Shown here: in pieces, positions 1 through 5,996 of the stretch
How the letters are laid out: every line of letters begins with the position of its first letter
Position numbering within the stretch: position 1 is the first letter of the stretch
Origin: Prevotellaceae bacterium UBA2718
GTDB taxonomy: Bacteria > Bacteroidota > Bacteroidia > Bacteroidales > Bacteroidaceae
Reading direction: 5' to 3'
Assembly (NCBI GenBank): GCA_002353975.1
Contig: DEKQ01000023.1
Location: 16,259-23,962, forward strand
Length of the DNA stretch: 7,704 nt
The notes under the pieces: model-generated
What the model was told of the DNA's origin: nothing
The model's database searches: none
What the model saw: only the letters and a program-made list of their open reading frames with translations
Made by a program: the position numbers and the translations under genes

Positions 1-396
1 CGTTATCCTGAGATAGGTAAGGAGAAACCGTTCGCTATCGATACGCTAAAGAAACTTATTGCCCAGCGCCACCAACTCATTCTGTGGAGTGTCCGCGAGG
101 GAAAGCTGCTGGATGATGCCATTGAATGGTGTCGCGAGCGCGGAGTGGAGTTCTATGCCGTCAACAGGGACTATCCGGAGGAAACGCGTGAGAAGAATAA
201 TCACTTCTCACGAAAGTTGAAGGTCGATATGTGGATAGATGACCGCAACATCGGCGGTCTGCCTGACTGGGGCACGATGTATCAGATGATTACCCATGGG
301 CTGACTTGGGATGATATCATACGTCAGCACACACGTGATGCCGGACAGATACCACCCAAGAGGACGAAGAAACACTGGTGGCAATTTGGCTCGTAA
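1..396 (+). CDS. HAD-superfamily phosphatase, BT0820-like (5' end missing)
   Basis: The reading frame is open from the first base of the window to TAA at 394-396, leaving 131 visible residues; the true start lies upstream. The protein resembles the small Bacteroides HAD hydrolases of the BT0820 type (recalled, not searched). Visible HAD features are the motif II region LILWSVREG with Ser at visible residue 30, a Lys-containing motif III in FSRKLKVD (Lys72/Lys74), and the acidic motif IV IDDRN with Asp80 and Asp81. The nucleophile motif I (DxDGT type) should lie just upstream of the window, because the visible part begins with RYPEIG, which in this family closely follows it. The expected role is a cytosolic Mg-dependent phosphohydrolase; the substrate is unknown. 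A GTG at 145 is internal and not the real start. An intrinsic terminator follows 14 nt after the stop, so the gene probably ends its transcription unit. Confidence 0.85.
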   Translation, partial: RYPEIGKEKPFAIDTLKKLIAQRHQLILWSVREGKLLDDAIEWCRERGVEFYAVNRDYPEETREKNNHFSRKLKVDMWIDDRNIGGLPDWGTMYQMITHGLTWDDIIRQHTRDAGQIPPKRTKKHWWQFGS

Positions 397-410
397 GGCC
401 ATAAAACATA

Positions 411-440
411 AAGGGTTGCACGTTTTGTGCAGCCCTTTTT
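411..440 (+). terminator. Rho-independent terminator after the HAD gene
   Basis: An 11-nt arm (411-421, AAGGGTTGCAC) pairs with 427-437 (GTGCAGCCCTT) around the loop GTTTT. One position is a G-T (G-U in RNA) pair and the rest are Watson-Crick. A T-run (436-440) followed by ATTTGTGTTT completes the signal. It lies 14 nt beyond the HAD stop codon. On the minus strand the same hairpin is followed by a T-rich stretch (TTTATGTTTTATG), so it may also stop transcripts of the convergent gene ending at 558. Confidence 0.9.
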
Positions 441-467
441 ATTTGTGTTTCTGTATTGTTTGCATTA

Positions 468-533
468 TTCCGAACCGCTACGGAAAAAGTTTCCGAACCG
501 TTACGGAAAAAGTTTCCGACCGTGACGGAAGGT
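468..533. repeat. Tandem 23-bp palindromic repeat, about 2.9 copies
   Basis: The units are 468-490 and 491-513, which differ only at one base (C/T at 478/501), and a diverged third at 514-533, shorter by 3 nt. Each unit begins TTCCGAACCG and ends with ACGGAAAAAGT. Each can fold internally: TTCCG pairs with CGGAA (468-472 with 481-485, 491-495 with 504-508, 514-518 with 526-530). Neighbouring units can fold with each other instead: CGGAAA pairs with TTTCCG around the loop AAG (481-486 with 490-495, 504-509 with 513-518). The period is not a multiple of three and the array sits in a 161-bp gap between convergent genes, so it is very unlikely to be coding. No function is assigned. Similar short repeats may recur elsewhere in the genome. 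Confidence 0.85.
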
Positions 534-557
534 TTCTCTGCAGCTATCGGACTGCCG

Positions 558-1268
558 TTACTCTTCAATATCGGTAACGAGGGAGATGGCCGAGAAGAAG
601 CGATGGCTCAAGGTCTCGTTCAGCGCGAGGCCCAATCGCGCTGTCATGCCGAAGGAATGCTTCTCCAACGCCTTGTCTATGCAGCGAATGAAGCTGTTGC
701 GAGCCTTCCTGTCGCGGCCCTTTGTGCGGCGGACAATGAATGGGATGTCGTCAGGATTGAGTCCTAAAGCGCTGACAAGAATGTTGCCCTCAAACGACGC
801 AAGTTGTATGATGCCGATGCGGCTGAGCCAGTAGTTCAGCTTCTCATAGTCTATGGAGGCCTTGCGTCGTTGTATGTGAAGCCCCAGGGCCACGATGCCC
901 TTGACATCCACGTCGTGTATTATGATGTTATCGGCGTTCATGACGATGATGTCAAGCAGGCGCAGCGTATCCTCTGATATAGTGTCAGACGCCATCTCTT
1001 CATCGCGTAATTGCATGTATCGCTTGTTCGTCCAGTGGTTAAAGAGCTGCGCGTCATTCACGTCATACTCAGGAAACGGCGTGGGCGGTTCTGCTATGTA
1101 TGCTGCGATGCCCAGCGTCTCTGCCACATAGTTCAGCGTGCGCCATTTATGGGGCGACATGGGAGCTATGGGAGTAGCTTCTTCATCTATGTCGCCGTCT
1201 GTGGCGGGCAAGCCGAACGTGTGCTCTTTGAGGAGGCAAATGAGATTGTGTGCTATCAGTCGGTGCAT
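558..1268 (-). CDS. Conserved-looking hypothetical protein downstream of kdsB
   Basis: This is a 236-residue soluble protein with no signal peptide or membrane segment, and I do not recognise its family. Visible features: an acidic stretch GDIDEE (25-30); a central region with DIIVMNADNIIIHDVDVKG (106-124); a segment rich in aromatic and hydrophobic residues, YWLSRIGIIQLASFEGN (146-162); then the basic segment RRTKGRDRKAR (180-190), and a helical C-terminus. The segment around 140-178 loosely recalls the C-terminal part of Bacteroidetes nucleotidyltransferase-like proteins, but no catalytic motif is present, so I assign no function. Its ATG lies inside the end of kdsB: the genes overlap by 13 bp in different frames (1256-1268), suggesting translational coupling and co-transcription from the kdsB promoter. 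GGAAGAG lies shortly upstream of the ATG as a possible weak ribosome-binding site within kdsB. The long in-frame length and operon position support a real gene. Confidence 0.8.
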   Translation of the reverse strand: MHRLIAHNLICLLKEHTFGLPATDGDIDEEATPIAPMSPHKWRTLNYVAETLGIAAYIAEPPTPFPEYDVNDAQLFNHWTNKRYMQLRDEEMASDTISEDTLRLLDIIVMNADNIIIHDVDVKGIVALGLHIQRRKASIDYEKLNYWLSRIGIIQLASFEGNILVSALGLNPDDIPFIVRRTKGRDRKARNSFIRCIDKALEKHSFGMTARLGLALNETLSHRFFSAISLVTDIEE

Positions 1269-2017
1269 AGCTCTTCCGCGTGTTTAAGGTCTTCTGGCGT
1301 GTCGATGCCGATGGTCTGAATGTCGGTTTGTGCCACTTTTATCTTGTATCCGTTTTGCAACCAGCGCAACTGCTCCAGGCTTTCCGCAAGCTCCAGTGGC
1401 GACTGTGGCAGTTTCGTGACCTGTTTCAGCACCTCGCGACGGTAGGCATACATGCCGATATGCTTGAGGTATGGAAAGGCTGCGGGCCATTCTGAGATGT
1501 CCTTGCCACGCACGAAAGGTATGGCAGAGCGGCTGAAATAGAGTGCGAAACCATTGACGTCGCACACAATCTTGGGCGAATTGGCATTGTTGATGTCATT
1601 GCTGCCGAATGGTATGGCAAGCGTGGCAATAGCTGTCTGCTCATCATCAAAGCACTGGCACAGCTGTTCTATCTGGCGTGGCTGGATGAATGGCTCGTCC
1701 CCCTGCACGTTAATGACAACATCACAAGTCTCTCCTTGTTCCTCAATGTGGGTCATCGCCTCTTCGATGCGGTCTGTGCCGCTCTGGTGGTCGGGGCGCG
1801 TCATGATGGCTTTGCCGCCAAATGAGAGCACATGACTATAGATGCGCTCATCGTCAGTAGCAACGTAAACAGCACGCAGGCGGCTGTCATGAGCCTGAAG
1901 TTGAACCACTTGGCTATACACACGCTGAATGACGCTCTTGCCTTTCAGCATGGCAAGAGGTTTGCCGGGAAAACGGGTGGAGGCATACCGGGCAGGTATG
2001 ATAACAATGAATTTCAT
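1256..2017 (-). CDS. kdsB: 3-deoxy-manno-octulosonate cytidylyltransferase (CMP-KDO synthetase)
   Basis: The enzyme activates KDO with CTP to give CMP-KDO and pyrophosphate, the donor step for KDO transfer to lipid A in lipopolysaccharide synthesis, in the cytoplasm. The 253-residue length is usual for the family. Diagnostic segments are IIPARYASTRFPGKPL (6-21, nucleotide-binding loop), YVATDDER (51-58), RPDHQSGTDR (74-83), NVQGDEPFI (103-111), SRSAIPF (162-168), HIGMYAYR (186-193), ESLEQLRWL (212-220) and GIDTPEDL (237-244). Asp107 and Asp239 match, by motif position, the metal-binding aspartates of characterised KdsB proteins. The start is secure because MKFIVIIPAR is the typical N-terminus. 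A TACCTTTG promoter element ends only 5 nt before the ATG. The stop overlaps the start of the downstream unknown gene by 13 bp. It is transcribed divergently from the MORN-repeat gene. Confidence 0.97.
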   Translation of the reverse strand: MKFIVIIPARYASTRFPGKPLAMLKGKSVIQRVYSQVVQLQAHDSRLRAVYVATDDERIYSHVLSFGGKAIMTRPDHQSGTDRIEEAMTHIEEQGETCDVVINVQGDEPFIQPRQIEQLCQCFDDEQTAIATLAIPFGSNDINNANSPKIVCDVNGFALYFSRSAIPFVRGKDISEWPAAFPYLKHIGMYAYRREVLKQVTKLPQSPLELAESLEQLRWLQNGYKIKVAQTDIQTIGIDTPEDLKHAEELCTD

Positions 2018-2022
2018 GTCGG

Positions 2023-2030
2023 CAAAGGTA
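2023..2030 (-). promoter_or_regulatory. Putative -7 box of the kdsB promoter
   Basis: On the minus strand this reads TACCTTTG, an exact match to the Bacteroidetes -7 consensus TAnnTTTG. Only 5 nt (CCGAC) separate it from the kdsB ATG. Transcription normally begins a few nt downstream of this element, so the mRNA would be leaderless or nearly so. No good TTTG -33 box is visible; the place where one would sit, 20 nt further upstream, is occupied by the palindrome at 2051-2060. Confidence 0.55.
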
Positions 2031-2050
2031 CTTATAATAATTTTATAATG

Positions 2051-2060
2051 TACGCGCGTA
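2051..2060. promoter_or_regulatory. Perfect 10-bp palindrome, possible operator
   Basis: TACGCGCGTA is its own reverse complement and stands out as a GC-rich island in the AT-rich divergent promoter region. It begins exactly 20 bp upstream of the kdsB -7 box, at the place expected for the -33 element, and lies 78 bp upstream of the MORN-gene start. The position fits a dimeric regulator site acting on kdsB, but a 10-bp palindrome can occur by chance and no regulator is known. Confidence 0.3.
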
Positions 2061-2124
2061 TGAATGTTTTTTATTTATTTCATAAAAAATGTTGTATGAT
2101 AGTGGCTAATTCAAAATAATTTTG

Positions 2125-2132
2125 TAATTTTG
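2125..2132 (+). promoter_or_regulatory. Putative -7 box of the MORN-gene promoter
   Basis: TAATTTTG matches the Bacteroidetes -7 consensus TAnnTTTG and lies 6 nt (CGAACA) before the GTG at 2139. No convincing -33 TTTG is seen at the usual distance. The element covers the TTG codon at 2130 that would be the longest possible start, which argues for the GTG at 2139 and for a leaderless or nearly leaderless transcript. Confidence 0.5.
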
Positions 2133-2138
2133 CGAACA

Positions 2139-3251
2139 GTGAAACGAATAATTTTATATATCTGCATATTACTGTTACCTCAAATTGCATCCTCGCAGAA
2201 AATTGTGTTGGGTTCATGCTACACTGCCGACAAAGGCTTGTATCAGGGCGAAATGCTTGGAAACAAGCCGCATGGCAAGGGTAAGACCGACTTTGCGAAC
2301 GGTGATGTCTATGAGGGAGAGTATGAAAAAGGTAAGCGTCAGGGCTATGGCGTTTACACGTTTACTGACGGCGAGAAGTATGAAGGCCAGTGGTATCAGG
2401 ACCAGCAGCATGGCAAAGGAACGTATTACTTTGCCAACAATAACCGTTACGAAGGCTTGTGGTTCAGGGACTACCAGCAGGGTCACGGCGTGATGTACTA
2501 TTACACGGGCGACATCTATGATGGCCAGTGGCAGGCGGACAAGCGCCAGGGCAAGGGACGTTATACGTTTAAGGCCGGAGCCTTCTATGATGGCGAGTGG
2601 AAGAACGACATGAAGTGGGGCAAGGGCGTGTTCGACTGGGCTGACGGCAGTTCCTATGACGGCCAGTGGGTAGAGAACAAGCGCCACGGTCGCGGCGTGT
2701 TCCACTATGCGTCGGGCGACGTGTATAATGGCATGTGGAAGGATGACCAGAAGAGCGGAAAAGGTATATACAAGTTCCGCAACGGGGATGTCTATGAGGG
2801 CGACTATGCCAACGACGAGCGTACCGGCAACGGTGTGTTCAAATATGCCAACGGTGACAAATACACGGGACATTTCCTTTCAGGAGAAAAGGAAGGCATG
2901 GGCACCTTCTCATGGCGCAACGGCGACATATACGTCGGCGGCTGGAAGGCTGACAAGCAGCATGGCAAAGGAAAGCTGACCAAGAAGAACGGCGATGTCT
3001 ATGACGGTACATTCAAGAACGGACGCCTTGACGGCGAGATAATAATCCACTACGGCGACGGCAGCAAGTTCAAGGGAATATACCGTGCGGGCCGCCGTGA
3101 AGGCAAGGCAATAGAAGAGTCAAGGGACGGAACGCGTTTCGAAGGTTCATATAAGGACGATGAACGCGATGGCAAGTTTGTGGAGAAAGACCGCAATGGG
3201 CAGGTAATTGCCACCGGTACCTATGACATGGGACAAAGACATGTGAACTAA
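2139..3251 (+). CDS. Exported MORN-repeat protein
   Basis: With the GTG start at 2139 the protein has 370 residues. The N-terminus MKRIILYICILLLPQIASSQK is a typical Sec signal peptide (basic n-region, hydrophobic core, likely cleavage near IASS), so the protein should act in the periplasm or outside the cell. No lipobox cysteine is present. From residue 34 onward come 14 gapless 23-residue repeats of the MORN type, for example VYEGEYEKGKRQGYGVYTF and IYDGQWQADKRQGKGRYTF, then a 15-residue tail. Repeats 1-11 keep the core [YF]xGxx...GxG; repeats 12-14 lose the second Gly of the GxG motif. MORN repeats fold into elongated beta-hairpin arrays that often bind proteins or lipids, but the partner cannot be read from the sequence and there is no enzymatic domain. 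A TTG at 2130 gives a 3-residue longer alternative but lies inside the promoter box. The gene is first in a plus-strand series and 27 bp from the next one. Confidence 0.93.
   Translation: MKRIILYICILLLPQIASSQKIVLGSCYTADKGLYQGEMLGNKPHGKGKTDFANGDVYEGEYEKGKRQGYGVYTFTDGEKYEGQWYQDQQHGKGTYYFANNNRYEGLWFRDYQQGHGVMYYYTGDIYDGQWQADKRQGKGRYTFKAGAFYDGEWKNDMKWGKGVFDWADGSSYDGQWVENKRHGRGVFHYASGDVYNGMWKDDQKSGKGIYKFRNGDVYEGDYANDERTGNGVFKYANGDKYTGHFLSGEKEGMGTFSWRNGDIYVGGWKADKQHGKGKLTKKNGDVYDGTFKNGRLDGEIIIHYGDGSKFKGIYRAGRREGKAIEESRDGTRFEGSYKDDERDGKFVEKDRNGQVIATGTYDMGQRHVN
2238..3203 (+). repeat. 14 tandem 69-bp MORN-coding repeats
   Basis: The array is exactly 14 x 69 bp with no insertion or deletion. Most units have diverged in DNA, but some stretches remain identical at whole-period distances. 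An 18-nt identity (AGCAGCATGGCAAAGGAA) occurs at 2404-2421 and 2956-2973, 8 periods apart. A 14-nt identity (GATGTCTATGAGGG) occurs at 2304-2317 and 2787-2800, 7 periods apart. This fits growth by internal duplication followed by divergence. Confidence 0.9.
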
Positions 3252-3278
3252 CTTAAATAACTTAAAGTTCAAGAAGAT

Positions 3279-3728
3279 ATGATTGTAGACACATTAGACA
3301 ACCTGAAGTATTATGAAGCACTAAATCCTTTGTTTAGTGACGTGGTGAAATTCATTGAGGAGAACGACCTGATGGCTCTTGAACCCGGTAAGCATGAGAT
3401 TAAGGGTAAGGATCTCTTTGTGAATATCATCAACCAGAAGGGCAAGACTCCTGATGAGGCAGTGATGGAGACTCACCGCAATATGCTTGACATCCAGATA
3501 CCACTTGATGACAATGAGACCTATGGCTATCTGCCATTGGAGGATATTGCCGTTGAGGCTGAGTACAATGCCGAAAAGGATGTGACCAAATACCCCGACC
3601 AGCCCAGCTCTACTTACGTGGAGTGCCGCCCGGGAATGTTTGCTATGTTCTTCCCTCAGGACGGTCATACGCCTTGTATAGCCAACTGTGAGGTGTTCAA
3701 GAAGGCAGTGTTTAAGGTAAAGTGCTAA
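3279..3728 (+). CDS. YhcH/YjgK/YiaL (DUF386) family protein, NanQ-like
   Basis: This 149-residue cytosolic protein has the family's usual length and fold marks: an N-terminal MIVDTLDNLKYY, the metal-site segment METHRNMLDIQIPL (63-76) with Glu64, His66, Asp71 and Gln73, the segment MFAMFFPQDGHTP (120-132) with His130, and a C-terminal KKAVFKVK (141-148). The family has a cupin-like beta fold with a bound metal; E. coli members YhcH/NanQ work in sialic acid catabolism, where NanQ speeds anomer interconversion. Exact substrate here is uncertain, since no nan gene (lyase, epimerase, transporter) is in the window. The start is chosen because MIVD is the typical family N-terminus; AAGAAG just before the ATG is too close to be a good Shine-Dalgarno. 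It lies 27 bp after the MORN gene and 42 bp before glgB, all on the same strand, so co-transcription is possible. Confidence 0.92.
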   Translation: MIVDTLDNLKYYEALNPLFSDVVKFIEENDLMALEPGKHEIKGKDLFVNIINQKGKTPDEAVMETHRNMLDIQIPLDDNETYGYLPLEDIAVEAEYNAEKDVTKYPDQPSSTYVECRPGMFAMFFPQDGHTPCIANCEVFKKAVFKVKC

Positions 3729-3757
3729 TATATTGCATGATTTATAATGCATAATTC

Positions 3758-3765
3758 ATAGTTTG
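3758..3765 (+). promoter_or_regulatory. Possible imperfect -7 box for glgB
   Basis: ATAGTTTG ends 5 nt before the glgB ATG, the same layout as the two better boxes at 2023-2030 and 2125-2132. It deviates from TAnnTTTG by having one base fewer between TA and TTTG. The 42-bp AT-rich gap also holds two similar short words, TGCATGATT (3735-3743) and TGCATAATT (3748-3756). The evidence is weak; glgB may instead be read through from upstream. Confidence 0.25.
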
Positions 3766-3770
3766 TAATT

Positions 3771-5915
3771 ATGGCAGAGACGAAGAAACCCGCTGCAAAA
3801 AAGGCTGCAGCAAAGAAGCCCGCCGCTAAGAAAGCAGCGACAACAAAGAAATCTTCTGTTGCAAAGAAGGCTCCTGCAAAGAAGGTAGAGGAGCCTGTTG
3901 CACCACAACATATAGGTATTGTAGCCGCCGATCCATGGCTGGAACCCTTTGAGGGCGCTATCCGCGGACGCCACGACCACGCGCTGTGGATGATGGATCA
4001 CCTGACAAACGGCGGCAAGATATCCTTGTCAGATTTTGCCACAGGATACCTCTACTATGGCCTGCACCGCAATGAGAAGGGTGAGTGGATATTCCGTGAG
4101 TGGGCTCCAAACGCTACGGAGATACACCTCATCGGCGACTTCAACGGCTGGAAGGAGACCGCTAAGTACAAGCTCAAGAGGAGCAAGAACGGTCAGGATT
4201 GGGAGATAAAGCTCCCTAAGACCGCCATGAAGCATGGCGATCTGTATAAGATGCTTGTGAAATGGGACGGCGGACAGGGCGAGCGCATCCCCGCATGGGT
4301 TCGTCGCGTAGTGCAGGATGATGAGACAAAGATTTTCTCAGCACAGGTATGGGCGCCGGAGAAGGAGTATAAGTGGAAGCGCAAGACCTTCAAACCCGAT
4401 ACCACGCCGCTGCTTATCTACGAGTGCCACATTGGCATGGCGCAGGATGCGGAGAAGGTGGGCACGTACAAGGAGTTCAAGGACAATATCCTGCCACGCA
4501 TCATTGAGGATGGATACAACTGCATTCAGCTGATGGCCATTCAGGAACACCCCTACTATGGCTCCTTCGGCTATCATGTCAGCAACTTCTTTGCCCCGTC
4601 AAGCCGCTTCGGAACGCCGGAAGACCTCAAGGAACTCATTGACACAGCTCACCAGAAAGGCATCGCTGTCATTATGGATCTCGTCCACTCTCACGCTGTT
4701 AAGAACGAGGTGGAGGGTTTGGGCAACCTCTGCGGAGACCCTTGCCAGTACTTCTATACCGGCGACCGCCGCGAGCACAATCAGTGGGACAGCCTCTGTT
4801 TTGACTATGGCAAGGACCAGGTGATGCACTTCCTCCTGTCTAACTGTAAGTACTGGCTGGAGGAGTTCCACTTCGATGGATTCCGTTTCGATGGCGTCAC
4901 CTCGATGCTATACTATAACCATGGCCTCGGAGTTGACTTCGGAAGCTACGGCGATTACTTTAACGGAGCAGAGGATGACAACGCCATTTGTTATCTCGCT
5001 TTGGCCAATAACCTCATACATTCAGTCAACAAGAACGCCATCACTATAGCCGAAGAGATGTCTGGTATGCCTGGGTTGGCAGCCAAATTCGAGGACGGCG
5101 GCCTGGGCTTCAACTATCGTCTTGCCATGGGATTGCCTGATTATTGGATCAAGATGATTAAGGAGAAGAGTGACGAGCAGTGGAATCCACGCGACATCTT
5201 CTGGGAGATGACCAACCGTCGCAGCGGCGAGCTGACAATCTCCTACGCTGAATCCCACGACCAGGCACTGGTGGGCGACAAGACAATCATATTCCGTCTC
5301 ATCGATGCAGATATGTATTGGCACTTCAAGAAGGGTGACGAGAACGAGATGGCACGTCGCGGCATTGCCCTGCACAAGATGATCCGCCTTGTCACAGCTT
5401 CTACTATGGGTGGCGGATACCTCAACTTCATGGGCAACGAGTGGGGACACCCTGAGTGGATAGACTTCCCACGCGAGGGCAACGGATGGAGCTGCAAGTA
5501 TGCACGCCGTCAGTGGAACCTCGTAGATAATAAGGAACTGTGCTATCACTGGCTGGGTGACTTCGACAAGAAGATGCTTGAGGTCATGAAGTCGCAGAAG
5601 AACTTTAACCTCACTCCGGTTCAGGAAATATGGATCAACGAGGGTGATCAGATTATGGCTTTCATGCGTGGAGACCTCATCTTCATCTTCAATTTCTCGC
5701 CCACGCGCTCTTATACCGACTACGGATTCCTTGTTCCGATGGGCTCATACGACGTTGTGCTCAATACAGACTCAAAGGATTACGGCGGCTTCGGCTTTGC
5801 CGATGACAGCGTGACACATCTCACCAACTATGATCCTCTCTATCAGGAAGACAAGAAAGAGTGGCTCAAGATGTATATCCCTGCCCGCTCTGCCGTGGTA
5901 TTGAGGAAGAACTGA
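3771..5915 (+). CDS. glgB: 1,4-alpha-glucan (glycogen) branching enzyme with Lys/Ala-rich N-terminal tail
   Basis: The enzyme cuts an alpha-1,4-glucan segment and rejoins it by an alpha-1,6 bond, making glycogen branches in the cytoplasm. Protein length is 714. Order: a Lys/Ala/Pro-rich tail (about 1-39); a helical segment with DPWLEPF (54-60); a CBM48-like domain (about 90-190, FREWAPNATEIHLIGDFNGW); the GH13 barrel (about 210-590); a C-terminal beta domain ending in IPARSAVVL. Catalytic motifs are complete: DLVHSH (303-308), GFRFDGVTSMLYYNHG with nucleophile Asp374, ITIAEEMSGMPG with acid Glu428, and YAESHDQALVGDK with Asp497. These motifs, plus YLNFMGNEWGHPEWIDFPREGN, closely match the eukaryotic-type subfamily (GH13_8, as in human GBE1) rather than the E. 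coli type. The tail is unusual: KKPAAKKAA occurs twice in succession, like histone H1 tails. It is in frame with no internal break. The ATG at 3771 is the only start that includes the tail. Confidence 0.97.
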   Translation: MAETKKPAAKKAAAKKPAAKKAATTKKSSVAKKAPAKKVEEPVAPQHIGIVAADPWLEPFEGAIRGRHDHALWMMDHLTNGGKISLSDFATGYLYYGLHRNEKGEWIFREWAPNATEIHLIGDFNGWKETAKYKLKRSKNGQDWEIKLPKTAMKHGDLYKMLVKWDGGQGERIPAWVRRVVQDDETKIFSAQVWAPEKEYKWKRKTFKPDTTPLLIYECHIGMAQDAEKVGTYKEFKDNILPRIIEDGYNCIQLMAIQEHPYYGSFGYHVSNFFAPSSRFGTPEDLKELIDTAHQKGIAVIMDLVHSHAVKNEVEGLGNLCGDPCQYFYTGDRREHNQWDSLCFDYGKDQVMHFLLSNCKYWLEEFHFDGFRFDGVTSMLYYNHGLGVDFGSYGDYFNGAEDDNAICYLALANNLIHSVNKNAITIAEEMSGMPGLAAKFEDGGLGFNYRLAMGLPDYWIKMIKEKSDEQWNPRDIFWEMTNRRSGELTISYAESHDQALVGDKTIIFRLIDADMYWHFKKGDENEMARRGIALHKMIRLVTASTMGGGYLNFMGNEWGHPEWIDFPREGNGWSCKYARRQWNLVDNKELCYHWLGDFDKKMLEVMKSQKNFNLTPVQEIWINEGDQIMAFMRGDLIFIFNFSPTRSYTDYGFLVPMGSYDVVLNTDSKDYGGFGFADDSVTHLTNYDPLYQEDKKEWLKMYIPARSAVVLRKN

Positions 5916-5996
5916 CAACCGCATTCCGTATAAATCCCCGAGTGTTGTATGCTACGCCTCTGTGGGGCAGACTGGCATCAGCATCTCATAAAACCA

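Noticed and set aside
145..147. GTG at 145 as the start of the first gene
   Set aside because: The frame stays open upstream to the window edge and the upstream residues (LILWSVREG) belong to the HAD fold, so the gene is simply cut by the window.
468..533. CRISPR array
   Set aside because: The 23-bp units follow each other directly with no spacers, there are only about three, and no cas gene is nearby.
456..767. A 103-codon frame on the plus strand across the 23-bp repeats into the end of the unknown gene
   Set aside because: It overlaps the well-supported minus-strand gene and the repeats shift frame at each copy (23 is not a multiple of three).
2130..2138. TTG at 2130 as the start of the MORN protein
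   Set aside because: The codon is part of the TAATTTTG promoter box, and the GTG at 2139 gives a cleaner signal peptide beginning MKR.
2214..2873. A 219-codon open frame antisense to the MORN gene, rich in hydrophobic residues
   Set aside because: It keeps the 69-bp period of the sense repeats (recurring Ile/Val/Ala runs), so it is a by-product of the repetitive sense codons; no promoter or homology supports it.
5022..5549. A 175-codon open frame antisense to glgB
   Set aside because: It lies opposite a conserved catalytic region of GlgB and shows no start signal or recognisable protein features.
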